Part shown: positions 17,033 to 25,741 of the stretch, one piece after another | How the letters are laid out: every line of letters starts with the position of its first letter | Numbering within the stretch: the first letter of the stretch is position 1 | Assembly: GCA_002389505.1 (NCBI GenBank) | Contig: DGPA01000019.1 | Coordinates: 76,040 to 140,039 of the forward strand | DNA: 64,000 nt | Reading direction: 5' to 3' | Origin: Halieaceae bacterium UBA4452 | GTDB lineage: Bacteria > Pseudomonadota > Gammaproteobacteria > Pseudomonadales > Halieaceae | Translations under genes and position numbers: made by a program | The notes under the pieces: model-generated | The model's database searches: none | What the model was told of the DNA's origin: nothing | What the model saw: the letters and a program-made list of their open reading frames with translations, nothing else

Positions 17033-18100
17033 ATGAGTAACACCTTGTTGGTGCATTGGCCCGACGGCGAGGCCGCCCGCTTCTCAACCCTGTGGCTCCG
17101 GGATAACTGCCAGTGCGCAGACTGTCGCGTCATTCAGACTCAGGAAAAGCGCTTTCATATCGCCAGCGTCCCCCTCGACTATCAGCCGAGTCAGATTGAG
17201 ATTGATGACAGCAACTTTGTCATCACCTGGCCCGAAGGCCATCGCAGTCGCTATAGCCGTGATTTTTTGGTCAATTGCAGCGCACCGCAACGCGCTGACT
17301 GGCAGCCTTGGCCGCCGAGCTTCATGCCCACCGGTATCGATTTCGACGCCTTTCTAGAGGACAAGGACGCCGCCATAGAGGGTATACAGGCCTTTCTTAA
17401 AGACGGCGCTATTCGGTTACTCAAGGCACCGACAGCACCTAATACCCTCGAAGCACTGTCGCGGCGACTGGGGCCAATCCGGGAGCTGCTGTTTGAACGC
17501 ATCCACAATGTGCAAGTGGATCCACAGGGCTATAACGTTGCGCACACCAATCTACCGCTACCCCCGCACAATGACTTTGCCAGTTACTCTTGGCCGCCCA
17601 GCGTGCAGGCGCTACACATGCTGGTTAACGAGGCGGAGGGTGGATTGTCAACCGTGACCGATGGCTGGGCGGCGTTAGTCAGTTTCCGGGAAACGTGTCC
17701 CGAGCATTTTGACACCCTTACCCAGGTGAACGTACCTTTTCGTGAGTTTGATGAGCACAACGAAACCTTTGCGGTGGCACCAATGATCCAGTTGGATGCT
17801 CTGGGAGCTTTCAGTATTTTTCGTTACTCCAATCAACTGATGCAATGCCTAAACCCTATGGATCCAACGACCAGCGCTTTCTACGAAGCCTACCATGTGT
17901 TGAGCAGCCGTATACTGAGCGGTGATTTCACGCGCAGTTTCCGTTTGAACGGCGGTGAAATGTTGTTGGTGGCTGCCCACCGGGTACTCCATGGCCGAGA
18001 GGCTATCCTCAGCGCCGGCAAGCGTCACCTCCAGGATGCTTACTTTGAGCATGATAATGTGCGCAATATGTTAACGGTGTTATCAAGAAATTATGACTGA
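17033..18100 (+). CDS. tmpA: 2-oxoglutarate/Fe(II) dioxygenase, gamma-butyrobetaine hydroxylase-like; candidate TmpA
   Basis: This 355 aa enzyme has an N-terminal zinc domain with C26, C28, C31 and H70 (W-L-R-D-N-C-Q-C-A-D-C and P-E-G-H-R-S-R-Y). The TauD-type catalytic domain places the iron ligands at H179, D181 (P-P-H-N-D-F) and H320 (R-V-L-H-G-R), with R331 to bind 2-oxoglutarate. By fold it is a gamma-butyrobetaine hydroxylase relative, and databases would usually name it that way. However, the next gene overlaps its stop by 8 bp and encodes an HD-type mixed-valent diiron oxygenase. That pairing is the hallmark of TmpA/TmpB, where TmpA hydroxylates N-trimethyl-2-aminoethylphosphonate at C1. 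ATG 17033 follows a GGGGAGA site. The phosphonate role is inferred from the pairing; carnitine synthesis is the alternative. Confidence 0.72.
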   Translation: MSNTLLVHWPDGEAARFSTLWLRDNCQCADCRVIQTQEKRFHIASVPLDYQPSQIEIDDSNFVITWPEGHRSRYSRDFLVNCSAPQRADWQPWPPSFMPTGIDFDAFLEDKDAAIEGIQAFLKDGAIRLLKAPTAPNTLEALSRRLGPIRELLFERIHNVQVDPQGYNVAHTNLPLPPHNDFASYSWPPSVQALHMLVNEAEGGLSTVTDGWAALVSFRETCPEHFDTLTQVNVPFREFDEHNETFAVAPMIQLDALGAFSIFRYSNQLMQCLNPMDPTTSAFYEAYHVLSSRILSGDFTRSFRLNGGEMLLVAAHRVLHGREAILSAGKRHLQDAYFEHDNVRNMLTVLSRNYD

Positions 18101-18644
18101 AGTATCATTTACCGCAATGTGCAACGGCACTCAGGCGGACTACGAGCTGCTGGCCGCTCTGGAAGGGCCGCATGTAGCGGGCCTCCCAGGTCGAATTCTG
18201 AGCGCGCTGACAGCGCTCGAACACGGGCTGGCTGGTTATAAGATCACGCGCTTAGCGCATTCGCTGCAGTCGGCGACTCGCGCTGAGGCCGATGGGGCTG
18301 ACATTGAATGGATCGTCGCTGCTTTGACCCACGATATCAGCGACGAGTTAGCGCCGCTGAACCACGCTGAAATGGCGGCGGCGATACTCAGGCCGTACGT
18401 GCGGGAAGAAGTCACCTGGGTGGTCGAGAAGCACGGTCTGTTTCAGACTTATTACTGGGCTCATCACTTAGGCCATGATCGGCATGGGCGTGACAAGTAC
18501 CGTGATCACCCTTTTTACGCCAGTTGCGTTCGCTTTTGTGAGCGCTGGGATCAGGCTTCCTTTGATCCGGAGTACCCGACAAAACCGCTGGCCTATTTTG
18601 CACCCATGGTCGAAGATATTTTTTCACGCCCGGTGTCATTTTAA
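18093..18644 (+). CDS. tmpB: HD-domain oxygenase, PhnZ/TmpB-like
   Basis: This 183 aa HD-fold protein has an ordered metal-ligand set: H56 (L-A-H-S-L-Q), H80-D81 (T-H-D-I), H91 (L-N-H-A-E), H114 (V-E-K-H-G) and D153 (R-W-D-Q-A-S-F). This is the six-ligand diiron pattern of PhnZ and TmpB, which cleave the C-P bond of 1-hydroxy-phosphonates with O2 to release phosphate. Its start overlaps the dioxygenase stop (ATGACTGA), so the two proteins are coupled. In TmpB the product from hydroxylated N-trimethyl-aminoethylphosphonate would be glycine betaine plus phosphate. Whether the substrate is the trimethylated compound or plain aminoethylphosphonate cannot be told here. Generic HD phosphohydrolase annotation would be misleading. 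Confidence 0.72.
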   Translation: MTEVSFTAMCNGTQADYELLAALEGPHVAGLPGRILSALTALEHGLAGYKITRLAHSLQSATRAEADGADIEWIVAALTHDISDELAPLNHAEMAAAILRPYVREEVTWVVEKHGLFQTYYWAHHLGHDRHGRDKYRDHPFYASCVRFCERWDQASFDPEYPTKPLAYFAPMVEDIFSRPVSF

Positions 18645-18723
18645 GCGCGCCAATAAGGGCGGCCGGGCAATTCGGCGGTACGGCCAATAGAAAGCTCGCT
18701 CTTTTGTAAAAGTACACATCTAA

Positions 18724-18739
18724 TGTGATCTTATTTACA
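18724..18739 (+). promoter_or_regulatory. CRP-like site upstream of the endonuclease gene
   Basis: TGTGA-N6-TTACA matches the CRP consensus TGTGA-N6-TCACA at nine of ten bases and lies 40-60 bp before the possible starts of the endonuclease gene. Only the sequence match supports it. Confidence 0.35.
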
Positions 18740-18781
18740 CAAAACTAAGCAGGTGGTAGCGTGACTCCTCACGGGGGAGTC

Positions 18782-20758
18782 ATGGCGTCGTTACGAGAAT
18801 TCATCAGAGCATTGGGGCTATTTGCTGCCGCGCTGAGCGCGGTTGCAGCCCCGCCCGACGGCTATTACCACAGCGTTGATGAGAGCTCACCTCAGGCGTT
18901 GGCGAGCTCCTTGCACAGTATTGTCGACGACCACCAGCGCTTTCCTTATACCGCCACGGCCATTGATACCTGGAACGTTATAAACGCCGCTGACCAAGAC
19001 CCGCTAAACCCTGACAATATTATCGATATTTACCGTAACGCCAGCTATGCCAAAATAGCGGGTGGCACCGGTGCGTACAACCGGGAGCATACCTGGCCGA
19101 AGAGCTATGGCTTTCCCAATGATCGGGTCAGTAATTATCCGTTCACTGATGTCCACCATTTATTTGCCTCCGACGCCGGTTACAACAGCGCTCGCGGTAA
19201 CAGCCCCTATCGCCGCTGTGATGACACCTGCAGCGAAAAAGTAACCCTCGCTACTAACGGTCGAGGCGGTGGCAGTGGCCAATACCCAGGTAACTCCAAC
19301 TGGGCTCGCGGGACAGCCGGTGATCAAGCGTGGCAGACGTGGGCCGGACGGCAGGGCGATGTAGCCCGAGCGATGTTTTACATGGCGGTGCGTTACGACG
19401 GGGGCTACCACGCGCAGACCGGTCATAACGAGCCGGAGCTATTACTCACGGACGACTATTCGCTCATAGCCGCTTCTAACACCGGGCAAAACGAGGCGGT
19501 TGCCTATATGGGGTTACTGAGTGACCTGCTGTTATGGCATCAAGCCGACCCCGTCGACGAAAGTGAGCGCCGCCGCAATGATGTTGTGTATAGTTTTCAA
19601 GGCAACCGAAACCCGTTCATTGATAACCCTGATTGGGCGGCCTGTGTCTTCGCATCGACCTGTGATACGGGTGGCCCCGGCGGTGGTGACCTCGTGGTTG
19701 TCCTTGCGACTGCAGAAACCTTTACCGGCACTGGGACAGTGACAGGCGCCTATGCGGCCACTCACACCAGTGATGACAATTATCAGCGAATTACCGAGAC
19801 CGAGAGTGGTGGAAAGCCTAGTCGGCGCACCAGCAGAGCTGAGCATATCTGGTCCTTTGATGTCCCTGCGGTAACAGGCGCTCAGCTCGCAGCCGAGGTC
19901 GCCTTCGATCAGTCCTTTGATGACGGTGGTTTCATTTTTGAAGTCAGTGTTGCCGGGGGTGATTATCAGCCAGCCTTCACGGTCGAGCCCGCACAGAGCG
20001 ATCAGCTCTACAGCCATACGTTCGACGTTGACGAGGGGGGCGTGGTGAGTGTGCGGGTACGCGACGCCGACCGCACCCGCGGCGCGCGACAGCTGGACGC
20101 GCTGCGCGTTGACGCCTTGAGTATTCGCTACTCTGAGGGCGGTAATGTCGATACTACCGCCCCCGCGCCGCCACTGGGACTCCGCGCTCAAGCGGGCGAT
20201 GGCCAAGTGGCCCTAGCGTGGTCAGCGAATGCAGAAGTCGATTTGGCGGGCTACAGTGTTTACCGGTCGACCGATGTCGGCGGCCCTTTTGCCCAGTTGA
20301 CCGCAGCAACGCTGTCTCAAGCTGACTATCTCGATACCGCGGTCAGTAACGGTAGTACCTATTTTTATGTTGTCAAGGCTGAGGACAGGTCCGCCAACGT
20401 GAGCGCGCCGAGCTCAGTGGTATCGGCGACACCTGAGGGAGCAGCGGGGGTCAGTCCGCTCCGGGTAGCGGCAGTGTCGCTCGAGGCTGCGGGTAAAAAG
20501 TCCCTGAAGATCACTGCCACTGTTAGCGTCGTTAATGCGCTTGATGAGCCGGTAGCCAATGCGTTAGTGATGGGTCGATTCAGTGGCGATTTAACCGGCG
20601 CCCAGCTAAGCTATTCAGATGCCGAGGGCGTGAGCGTGTTCCAAGGTGGATCAAGGGTTAAGGCGCCAGCGACGCTCACCTTCTGTGTGGAGAGCGTTGC
20701 AAAAGACGATTTGGCGTTCCTTCCCGGGGCACTTGATTGCCAGAGTGTCAGCTTGTAA
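18782..20758 (+). CDS. Secreted endonuclease I family nuclease with fibronectin III domain
   Basis: The product is about 658 aa. A signal peptide (about residues 1-22, ending V-A-A) is followed by an EndA/NucM-type nuclease domain to about residue 285. Its landmarks are N-R-E-H-T-W-P-K-S, F-T-D-V-H-H-L-F, W-H-Q-A-D-P-V-D and Q-G-N-R-N-P-F-I-D. After a Gly-rich linker comes a domain of unknown type (about 310-440), then one fibronectin III domain (about 455-545, P-P-L-G-L-R to A-E-D-R-S) and a C-terminal beta domain. The enzyme should degrade extracellular DNA or RNA. A GTG at 18761 is an alternative start with its own AGGTGG; ATG 18782 follows GGGGGAG. Its place after the phosphonate gene pair is consistent with phosphorus scavenging, which is an inference. 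Confidence 0.85.
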   Translation: MASLREFIRALGLFAAALSAVAAPPDGYYHSVDESSPQALASSLHSIVDDHQRFPYTATAIDTWNVINAADQDPLNPDNIIDIYRNASYAKIAGGTGAYNREHTWPKSYGFPNDRVSNYPFTDVHHLFASDAGYNSARGNSPYRRCDDTCSEKVTLATNGRGGGSGQYPGNSNWARGTAGDQAWQTWAGRQGDVARAMFYMAVRYDGGYHAQTGHNEPELLLTDDYSLIAASNTGQNEAVAYMGLLSDLLLWHQADPVDESERRRNDVVYSFQGNRNPFIDNPDWAACVFASTCDTGGPGGGDLVVVLATAETFTGTGTVTGAYAATHTSDDNYQRITETESGGKPSRRTSRAEHIWSFDVPAVTGAQLAAEVAFDQSFDDGGFIFEVSVAGGDYQPAFTVEPAQSDQLYSHTFDVDEGGVVSVRVRDADRTRGARQLDALRVDALSIRYSEGGNVDTTAPAPPLGLRAQAGDGQVALAWSANAEVDLAGYSVYRSTDVGGPFAQLTAATLSQADYLDTAVSNGSTYFYVVKAEDRSANVSAPSSVVSATPEGAAGVSPLRVAAVSLEAAGKKSLKITATVSVVNALDEPVANALVMGRFSGDLTGAQLSYSDAEGVSVFQGGSRVKAPATLTFCVESVAKDDLAFLPGALDCQSVSL

Positions 20759-20987
20759 CAATGAAGAGCAGCAGGACACGCCGTCGAAAGCGCTGTTAAA
20801 AAAGTAAAACGCTAATCCGCGGTGTGCTCAAACAGCGCGTGTGATCATCGGAGTCAAGAATAATGCCGACTAGCATAAGCGCTGATGGTTAGGCGCGTGT
20901 AAGAAAAACTGTTTGCTGACTATCGAGGCTCAGTGCGTTTCAGCATTGACGAAACCCAACCGTTAAATTTCACAAAGGATAAAGCTC

Positions 20988-21767
20988 ATGCCACGAATGA
21001 ATCTGAAAGGAAGCTCAGCCATTGTTACTGGTGGTGCATCAGGTATTGGCGAGGCTTGCGCCCGTCAGCTAGCGCAGCTAGGTGCTAAGGTGGTCGTTGC
21101 CGATTTGAATGACGTTCGGGGTGCTGAAGTGGCCCGGGAGATTGGCGGTGCTTTTGTCAAGTGTGACGTGTCTAATCCGGATGATGCCGATGCCGCAGTC
21201 AGCGCCGCCGTTGCCATGGGGCCTTTACGGGCCTGTGTTAATTCGGCGGGTATCGGCTCGGCGGGCCGTACGATCAATCGGGATAACGAACCATTCCCAC
21301 TCGATAAATTCAGTTTTGTTATCAAAGTCAACCTCATTGGTACCTTCAATGTGCTGACAAGAGCCGCTGCGGCCATGGCAAAAACTGAACCGATGGATGA
21401 GGATGGAAGTCGAGGGGCTATCGTCAACTTGGCATCAGCAGCGGCCTTCGATGGTCAGATAGGGCAATGTGCCTATTCGGCGTCAAAGGGTGGTGTGGTA
21501 GGTATGACATTGCCCATCGCCCGGGATCTATCCGCGGTAGGTATTCGCGTCAATACGGTTGCGCCGGGGCTGATCGACACGCCTATTTATGGAGAGGGAC
21601 CCGAATCTGATGCCTTCAAAACGCACCTGGGCATGTCGGTATTGTTCCCCAAGCGTTTGGGTACTGGGGAAGAACTCGCCTATGCCGTCATTGATGCCAT
21701 TACCAATCCCTACATGAATGCAGAAGTGATTCGCCTCGATGGCGGCATTCGTATGCCACCCAAGTAG
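20988..21767 (+). CDS. SDR, 3-hydroxyacyl-CoA dehydrogenase type 2-like
   Basis: The 259 aa protein has T-G-G-A-S-G-I-G, V-V-A-D-L-N (NAD preference), N-S-A-G in place of N-N-A-G, the Ser in N-L-A-S-A-A-A-F-D-G-Q-I-G-Q and the Y-S-A-S-K catalytic pair. The F-D-G-Q-x-G-Q-x-A-Y-S-A-S-K stretch and the late V-L-F-P-K-R-L-G are typical of bacterial relatives of human HSD17B10, which oxidise short-chain (often branched) 3-hydroxyacyl-CoA in beta-oxidation. An AAAGGAT site precedes the ATG. No other beta-oxidation gene is adjacent. Confidence 0.85.
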   Translation: MPRMNLKGSSAIVTGGASGIGEACARQLAQLGAKVVVADLNDVRGAEVAREIGGAFVKCDVSNPDDADAAVSAAVAMGPLRACVNSAGIGSAGRTINRDNEPFPLDKFSFVIKVNLIGTFNVLTRAAAAMAKTEPMDEDGSRGAIVNLASAAAFDGQIGQCAYSASKGGVVGMTLPIARDLSAVGIRVNTVAPGLIDTPIYGEGPESDAFKTHLGMSVLFPKRLGTGEELAYAVIDAITNPYMNAEVIRLDGGIRMPPK

Positions 21768-21910
21768 TTGCACAAGAACCGCTTGCCAGCCACGTCACTT
21801 CAAGGAGCGTGAGCTCCCGACGGAACAACCCGTGCAAGAGACACGCCCACTCGTGGTGGTTTGAGCTTGAATGACTTATGCGATTACGTTATACGTTAAT
21901 GACTGAATTT

Positions 21911-21930
21911 AGCGGCCAATAGGTCGTTAT
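21911..21930 (+). repeat. 20-nt motif, copy 1 of 2
   Basis: AGCGG-N3-ATAGGTCGTTAT occurs here, 26 bp before the rhodanese gene, and again at 33345-33364, with identical spacing. Seventeen fixed bases match. It could be a shared regulator site, since no other explanation is visible. Confidence 0.35.
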
Positions 21931-21956
21931 ATCCGTTAAGCATAGGGGAGAATAAA

Positions 21957-22523
21957 ATGGGACCTTTGACAAGAACAGTAGGCTCTTTGTTAGTTATTGC
22001 TATTGCCAGTGTGGCGCAAGCCGAAGATTTAAGAATCATCGACAAAGCTACGCAGTTCACTGTGACCATTGCCCCCGGTGAAGAAATGACGATTACTCGA
22101 CAAATGACACCCTGCGCAAAAAATAAGGGTTGGTTGCAGCCTTTAGTGCCGGAGCCCGGTATTGTCCCCATCACCGAGATTGAGGTGCTCAATGCCATCA
22201 GCGATCCCGATTTTATATTGGTCGATATGCGCACCCAAGAATGGTTCATCGATGCAACCATCCCTGGATCAGTCAATATTCCCTATACCGAAGTCGCCAT
22301 GCGTATGGATGAGCTGGGCTGCAGTAAAAACGATGCGGGCTGGGATTGTGCCCAGGCGAACAAAGTACTTGGCTTTTGTAATGGACCCGTTTGTCCGCAG
22401 AGCCCGACTGCCATGCGGGCAATGATTCGAGACGGCTTTCCCGCTGAGAAAATCTACTACTATCGGGGCGGTATGCTTGACTGGGATGCCCTGGGCTTGA
22501 CTACCGTCGAGGGTGACTTGTAG
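21957..22523 (+). CDS. Periplasmic rhodanese-like protein
   Basis: The product is 188 aa with a signal peptide (about residues 1-22, ending A-Q-A). A single rhodanese domain runs from about residue 68, with D-P-D-F-I-L-V-D-M-R-T, G-S-V-N-I-P-Y and the Cys-bearing loop F-C-N-G-P-V-C-P-Q-S, ending Y-Y-R-G-G-M-L-D-W. The C-N-G-P-x-C loop differs from the thiosulfate sulfurtransferase loop and is typical of an exported subfamily of unknown substrate. GGGGAG lies upstream of the ATG. It is followed after 223 bp by a transporter gene and may belong to the same transcription unit. Confidence 0.82.
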   Translation: MGPLTRTVGSLLVIAIASVAQAEDLRIIDKATQFTVTIAPGEEMTITRQMTPCAKNKGWLQPLVPEPGIVPITEIEVLNAISDPDFILVDMRTQEWFIDATIPGSVNIPYTEVAMRMDELGCSKNDAGWDCAQANKVLGFCNGPVCPQSPTAMRAMIRDGFPAEKIYYYRGGMLDWDALGLTTVEGDL

Positions 22524-22746
22524 TCAGTCCGTTACCCAAATGCTTTAATAACAAAGAGTCAATGACCTAGTGATAGGCTAGTAGGCGTCCGATGAAAGCA
22601 AGGGCTTGTTATCCGTGCGGCACCATTGACTGGGAGACAATTTGTGCTGGCTCATATCATGATACTCACTATGAGCAGGTAGCCGCTACGAATGATTCTA
22701 ATCGAAGCCTAAAGATGCGCCGAGAACATTTTTCGAAGGGTCGAAT

Positions 22747-24006
22747 ATGAAAGCAGATTATGTTGAATTCAAATATGGCTGGCCCGTGGTTCTTGCCGGT
22801 AGCATTGGTATCTCCCTCGGTATGTCACCGTTGCCGTTCTACACCATTGGCGTTTTCGCTCAGCCACTGAGCCAGGAGTTTGGCTGGGGCATCGAGCAAA
22901 TCATGTACGGCTTGATTCCCTTTTGTGTCGCCACCGTCATCAGTGCACCGTTGGCTGGCTATCTTTCTGATCGATTTGGTGTACGGCCAGTGGCCCTAAT
23001 ATCGATTATTTTGTTTTCGTTGGCTATGATGGCTTTTGGGCTCAATAATGGCAGCCTACCGCTTTATTTTATGCTTTGGTCGCTGCTCTCTTTTGGCGGC
23101 GCAGGTACCTTGCCAATCACATTTACCAAGGCTATTGCCCGCTGGTTTCAACACAAGCGTGGCTTGGCATTGGGTATGGCATTAGTGGGTACGGGTATAG
23201 GTGGGGCGCTCGCTAAGATATTCGCTGCAGCACTCATTGAGGCTGTGGGCTGGAGGCTCGCTTATGTGGGCATAGGCTTTCTTCCTCTGCTCGTTTCCTT
23301 TCCCGTTGTCTTTCTGCTGTTTCGAGACGTTGACGATCCGAAGGTTGAGAGCAAGGTACGTGATCTCGAAAAAGTTCGACCCGAAAGAGCTACTAGCCAA
23401 CTGTATGGGTTCTCATTTCTAGAATCTCTCCGTGATCCGCGATTTTGGCTGCTCTGCGCTATTTTCTTGCCGTTGTCTTTTGCCATTGGTGGCCCAATTC
23501 CAAATCTCGAAACGCTACTAGGTGCGAAGGGCTTTGCTCGTGGTGATGCCATCATTCTAGCCAGTTTCCTAGGTTATTCGGTCTACGTAGGTCGGATTCT
23601 AGCGGGCTATTTGCTTGATATTATTTGGGCTCCTGCAGTGGCGTGCGTGCTGCAAATGATGCCGGCGATCTCCATGTATATTTTTACTATTCCAGATCCC
23701 TCTTATGCGCAGATGGTAATGGCTATCGTCACCTTGGGAGTGGCTGCGGGGGTCGAGTACGACTTACTTGCCTATCTAGTTGCTCGCTACTTTGGGATGA
23801 AAAGCTATGCCCGTATTTATGGCACGCTTTATGCTTTTTTTGGCCTCGGTGCTGGATTTGGTCCCGCGATTTTTGGTGCGATCTACGGTCGCACGGGTAG
23901 CTATGATCTTGCTATGGATTATGCGATGTGGGCTTTCGTAGTTTGTGCACTATCGTTTTTGTTCCTAGGACGCTATCGAGATCAACAACTGCGAGCCATG
24001 GTCTAA
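22747..24006 (+). CDS. MFS transporter, monocarboxylate/oxalate-formate type
   Basis: The 419 aa protein has about 12 hydrophobic helices and the MFS loop signature (A-G-Y-L-S-D-R-F-G-V-R-P) between helices 2 and 3. A second stretch, S-Y-A-R-I-Y-G-T-L-Y-A-F-F-G-L-G-A-G, matches the helix 8-11 region of monocarboxylate porters. It probably moves an organic acid across the inner membrane. Its TAA shares one base with the ATG of the next gene (TAATG), so the two are coupled. It is the first gene of the long accessory catabolic region. Confidence 0.83.
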   Translation: MKADYVEFKYGWPVVLAGSIGISLGMSPLPFYTIGVFAQPLSQEFGWGIEQIMYGLIPFCVATVISAPLAGYLSDRFGVRPVALISIILFSLAMMAFGLNNGSLPLYFMLWSLLSFGGAGTLPITFTKAIARWFQHKRGLALGMALVGTGIGGALAKIFAAALIEAVGWRLAYVGIGFLPLLVSFPVVFLLFRDVDDPKVESKVRDLEKVRPERATSQLYGFSFLESLRDPRFWLLCAIFLPLSFAIGGPIPNLETLLGAKGFARGDAIILASFLGYSVYVGRILAGYLLDIIWAPAVACVLQMMPAISMYIFTIPDPSYAQMVMAIVTLGVAAGVEYDLLAYLVARYFGMKSYARIYGTLYAFFGLGAGFGPAIFGAIYGRTGSYDLAMDYAMWAFVVCALSFLFLGRYRDQQLRAMV

Positions 24007-24572
24007 TGCCTGAACCTTTCTTAGAGCGGGTGAAACCAGAGGCTATGCCCGATGATTTGCGCTCGGCGTGGTCGGCTTCGATGGCGCTGCGGGGGGACGC
24101 CACTTTTTTTGAGGTATTTGCAAACCACCCCGATTTATATCGATGGTATGCACAGGGTTTTTACGGCGAGGTCTTCCGAAAAGGCCTCGTCGAGCAGCGT
24201 TTCAAGGAGCTCTTGCGTTTGCGTCTCTCTACCCTCCACGGCTGCCGATTTTGCAACCAGGGCAACCGAGAGGATGCACGCGCGGCGGGTCTGAGCGACG
24301 CAGAAATTAATGCATTGGACGACATTGATAATCCAGTGCTGTCGGCCGCGGATCGTGCAGTGCTCGCGCTGGGCGAGCACCTTTCATTGCTGAATAAAGA
24401 GACCGGCCGGTTGCCGCCGGGTATCCATGAGGCGTTGGGTCAACATTTTAACGATGCCCAAATTATCGAGCTCGGTTTTGTCGGCAGCGTACTCGTGGGT
24501 ATGGCTAGGTTTTTGTTCGCGTTTGATCTAGTGGAAAAAGAGGATAGCTGCCCCTTCCATCCGACGGCCTAA
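24006..24572 (+). CDS. Carboxymuconolactone decarboxylase/AhpD-like protein
   Basis: This 188 aa protein is all-helical with the AhpD-type core: F-K-E-L-L-R-L-R-L-S-T-L-H-G-C-R-F-C-N-Q-G-N near residue 75, giving a C-x-x-C pair, then E-D-A-R-A-A-G-L-S. The family covers 4-carboxymuconolactone decarboxylase and peroxidase partners such as AhpD. The paired cysteines favour the redox-active branch. The start at 24006 overlaps the transporter stop by one base. It is convergent with the next gene, 12 bp away, with no terminator seen. Confidence 0.8.
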   Translation: MPEPFLERVKPEAMPDDLRSAWSASMALRGDATFFEVFANHPDLYRWYAQGFYGEVFRKGLVEQRFKELLRLRLSTLHGCRFCNQGNREDARAAGLSDAEINALDDIDNPVLSAADRAVLALGEHLSLLNKETGRLPPGIHEALGQHFNDAQIIELGFVGSVLVGMARFLFAFDLVEKEDSCPFHPTA

Positions 24573-24584
24573 TCTTGGTGGCTA

Positions 24585-25085
24585 TTATTCTAAGCCCGAG
24601 GGTGCAGGCCAATCGACGTCGGGAGTAGACTGATCGATATCGGCCGCGATTTTCCAGCGGCCCTCGTGCATCTTATAAACCAGCAGTGACCGGCCTACCT
24701 CTCGGTAAATGGCCCCCGTCGATTTGTCGATCGCTTTCAACCAGTACTTGCTGATGATGTAGGCGATGTTCCCATGGGTCTCACGCACCTCATAGTCGAG
24801 TTCGAAAACGGTCTCGGCCTTGCCCAGTCTGGCGGCAAAGTAGTCTCTAACCGCTGCCTTACCGTACAGCGCGGGCTGGCCGTGGAGGGCAACTACTACG
24901 TCATCAACATAGAGGGTCATCAAACCTTCGAGGTCTTCATTCTCGTAGTAGTGAGCCCACTTGCCACCCTCAGCCTCAATAGCGTCAGCGGCCTCATTGG
25001 CTGTAACCCCGGGTGTGATAATGGGCATTAGCACCAGTAAACATAACAGCAGGATAGGCCGTAGTTCGCGATTGAGATGAGTCAT
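24585..25085 (-). CDS. Exported SnoaL/NTF2-fold protein
   Basis: The 166 aa protein has an N-terminal signal or anchor helix (I-L-L-L-C-L-L-V-L-M-P-I) and then one NTF2-fold domain: W-A-H-Y-Y-E-N-E-D-L-E-G-L-M-T-L-Y-V-D-D-V-V-V, G-K-A-A-V-R-D-Y-F-A-A-R and G-R-W-K-I-A-A-D-I-D. It resembles ketosteroid isomerase-like and DUF4440 proteins; no catalytic residue is sure. Its start overlaps the stop of the upstream membrane-protein gene by 4 bp. It is the last gene of the operon methyltransferase, coiled-coil, membrane protein, SnoaL. Confidence 0.75.
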   Translation of the reverse strand: MTHLNRELRPILLLCLLVLMPIITPGVTANEAADAIEAEGGKWAHYYENEDLEGLMTLYVDDVVVALHGQPALYGKAAVRDYFAARLGKAETVFELDYEVRETHGNIAYIISKYWLKAIDKSTGAIYREVGRSLLVYKMHEGRWKIAADIDQSTPDVDWPAPSGLE

Positions 25086-25732
25086 GGCTTGAAAACCCCC
25101 AGAGCGGCGGCCGCGAGAGCCAGCCCATATATGAGCACCACAGTGATGTACACCGGCACCAGTGCCTTTGCATACTGGGCATTGAGATCGTCGTTTTCAG
25201 GTGTTTCTGCCAATGCAGCAAAGTAACCCACGGCTGGTTTAAAAAAGAAATCTAACAGAACGCCGACAATAAAAATGGCACCTACCGCCAAGACTTTCCA
25301 AACGATCCAAGCAGGGGTGTTCGTGGCGAGCAGCAGGTAGATACCGGCTCCCGATACAAGGAGGGCCATGACCATATTGAGCAGCCAATTAATAATTGCG
25401 CTGCGCTCCTGCACCTGTGGGTCGGTACTCAAAAACCCCCGCCAAAGAATGACTAACCACGTCGCCCCTAGCAGCCAGGTCAGTGGTATCAAGAATCCAG
25501 GCGGGTGCACCGCGTCCATGCTCGCGCCAAGGCTGAGCCCAGAAGGAATAATGAGTGCCAATGCAGAACGAGGCAGGCGGTCCAGTACCATACCTAATTG
25601 CAGGACGGTGGCGCGGGTTTCGTAGGACAAGTCGGTACGCTCAGAGTAGCGTGCAGCGACAAACACACCTAGATCGGTGCCTACCCAAAACACCAGTAGT
25701 AGGATATGGACATACAGCCAAAACTCATACAT
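25082..25732 (-). CDS. Small integral membrane protein, paralogue 1 of 3
   Basis: The 216 aa protein has about six hydrophobic helices. The first carries Y-V-H-I-L-L-L-V-F-W-V-G-T-D-L-G-V-F, a pattern shared with the proteins at 34438-35082 and 38515-39195 (H-x-x-x-x-V-Y/F-W-x-G-x-x-x-G-x-F). The His plus W-x-G in helix 1 resembles CopD-like or haem-binding membrane families, but I cannot name the family. GAGGA sits 7 bases before the ATG. It is the third gene in the methyltransferase operon and overlaps the SnoaL gene. A redox or transport function is a guess. Confidence 0.65.
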   Translation of the reverse strand: MYEFWLYVHILLLVFWVGTDLGVFVAARYSERTDLSYETRATVLQLGMVLDRLPRSALALIIPSGLSLGASMDAVHPPGFLIPLTWLLGATWLVILWRGFLSTDPQVQERSAIINWLLNMVMALLVSGAGIYLLLATNTPAWIVWKVLAVGAIFIVGVLLDFFFKPAVGYFAALAETPENDDLNAQYAKALVPVYITVVLIYGLALAAAALGVFKP

Positions 25733-25741
25733 AGCGAATCC

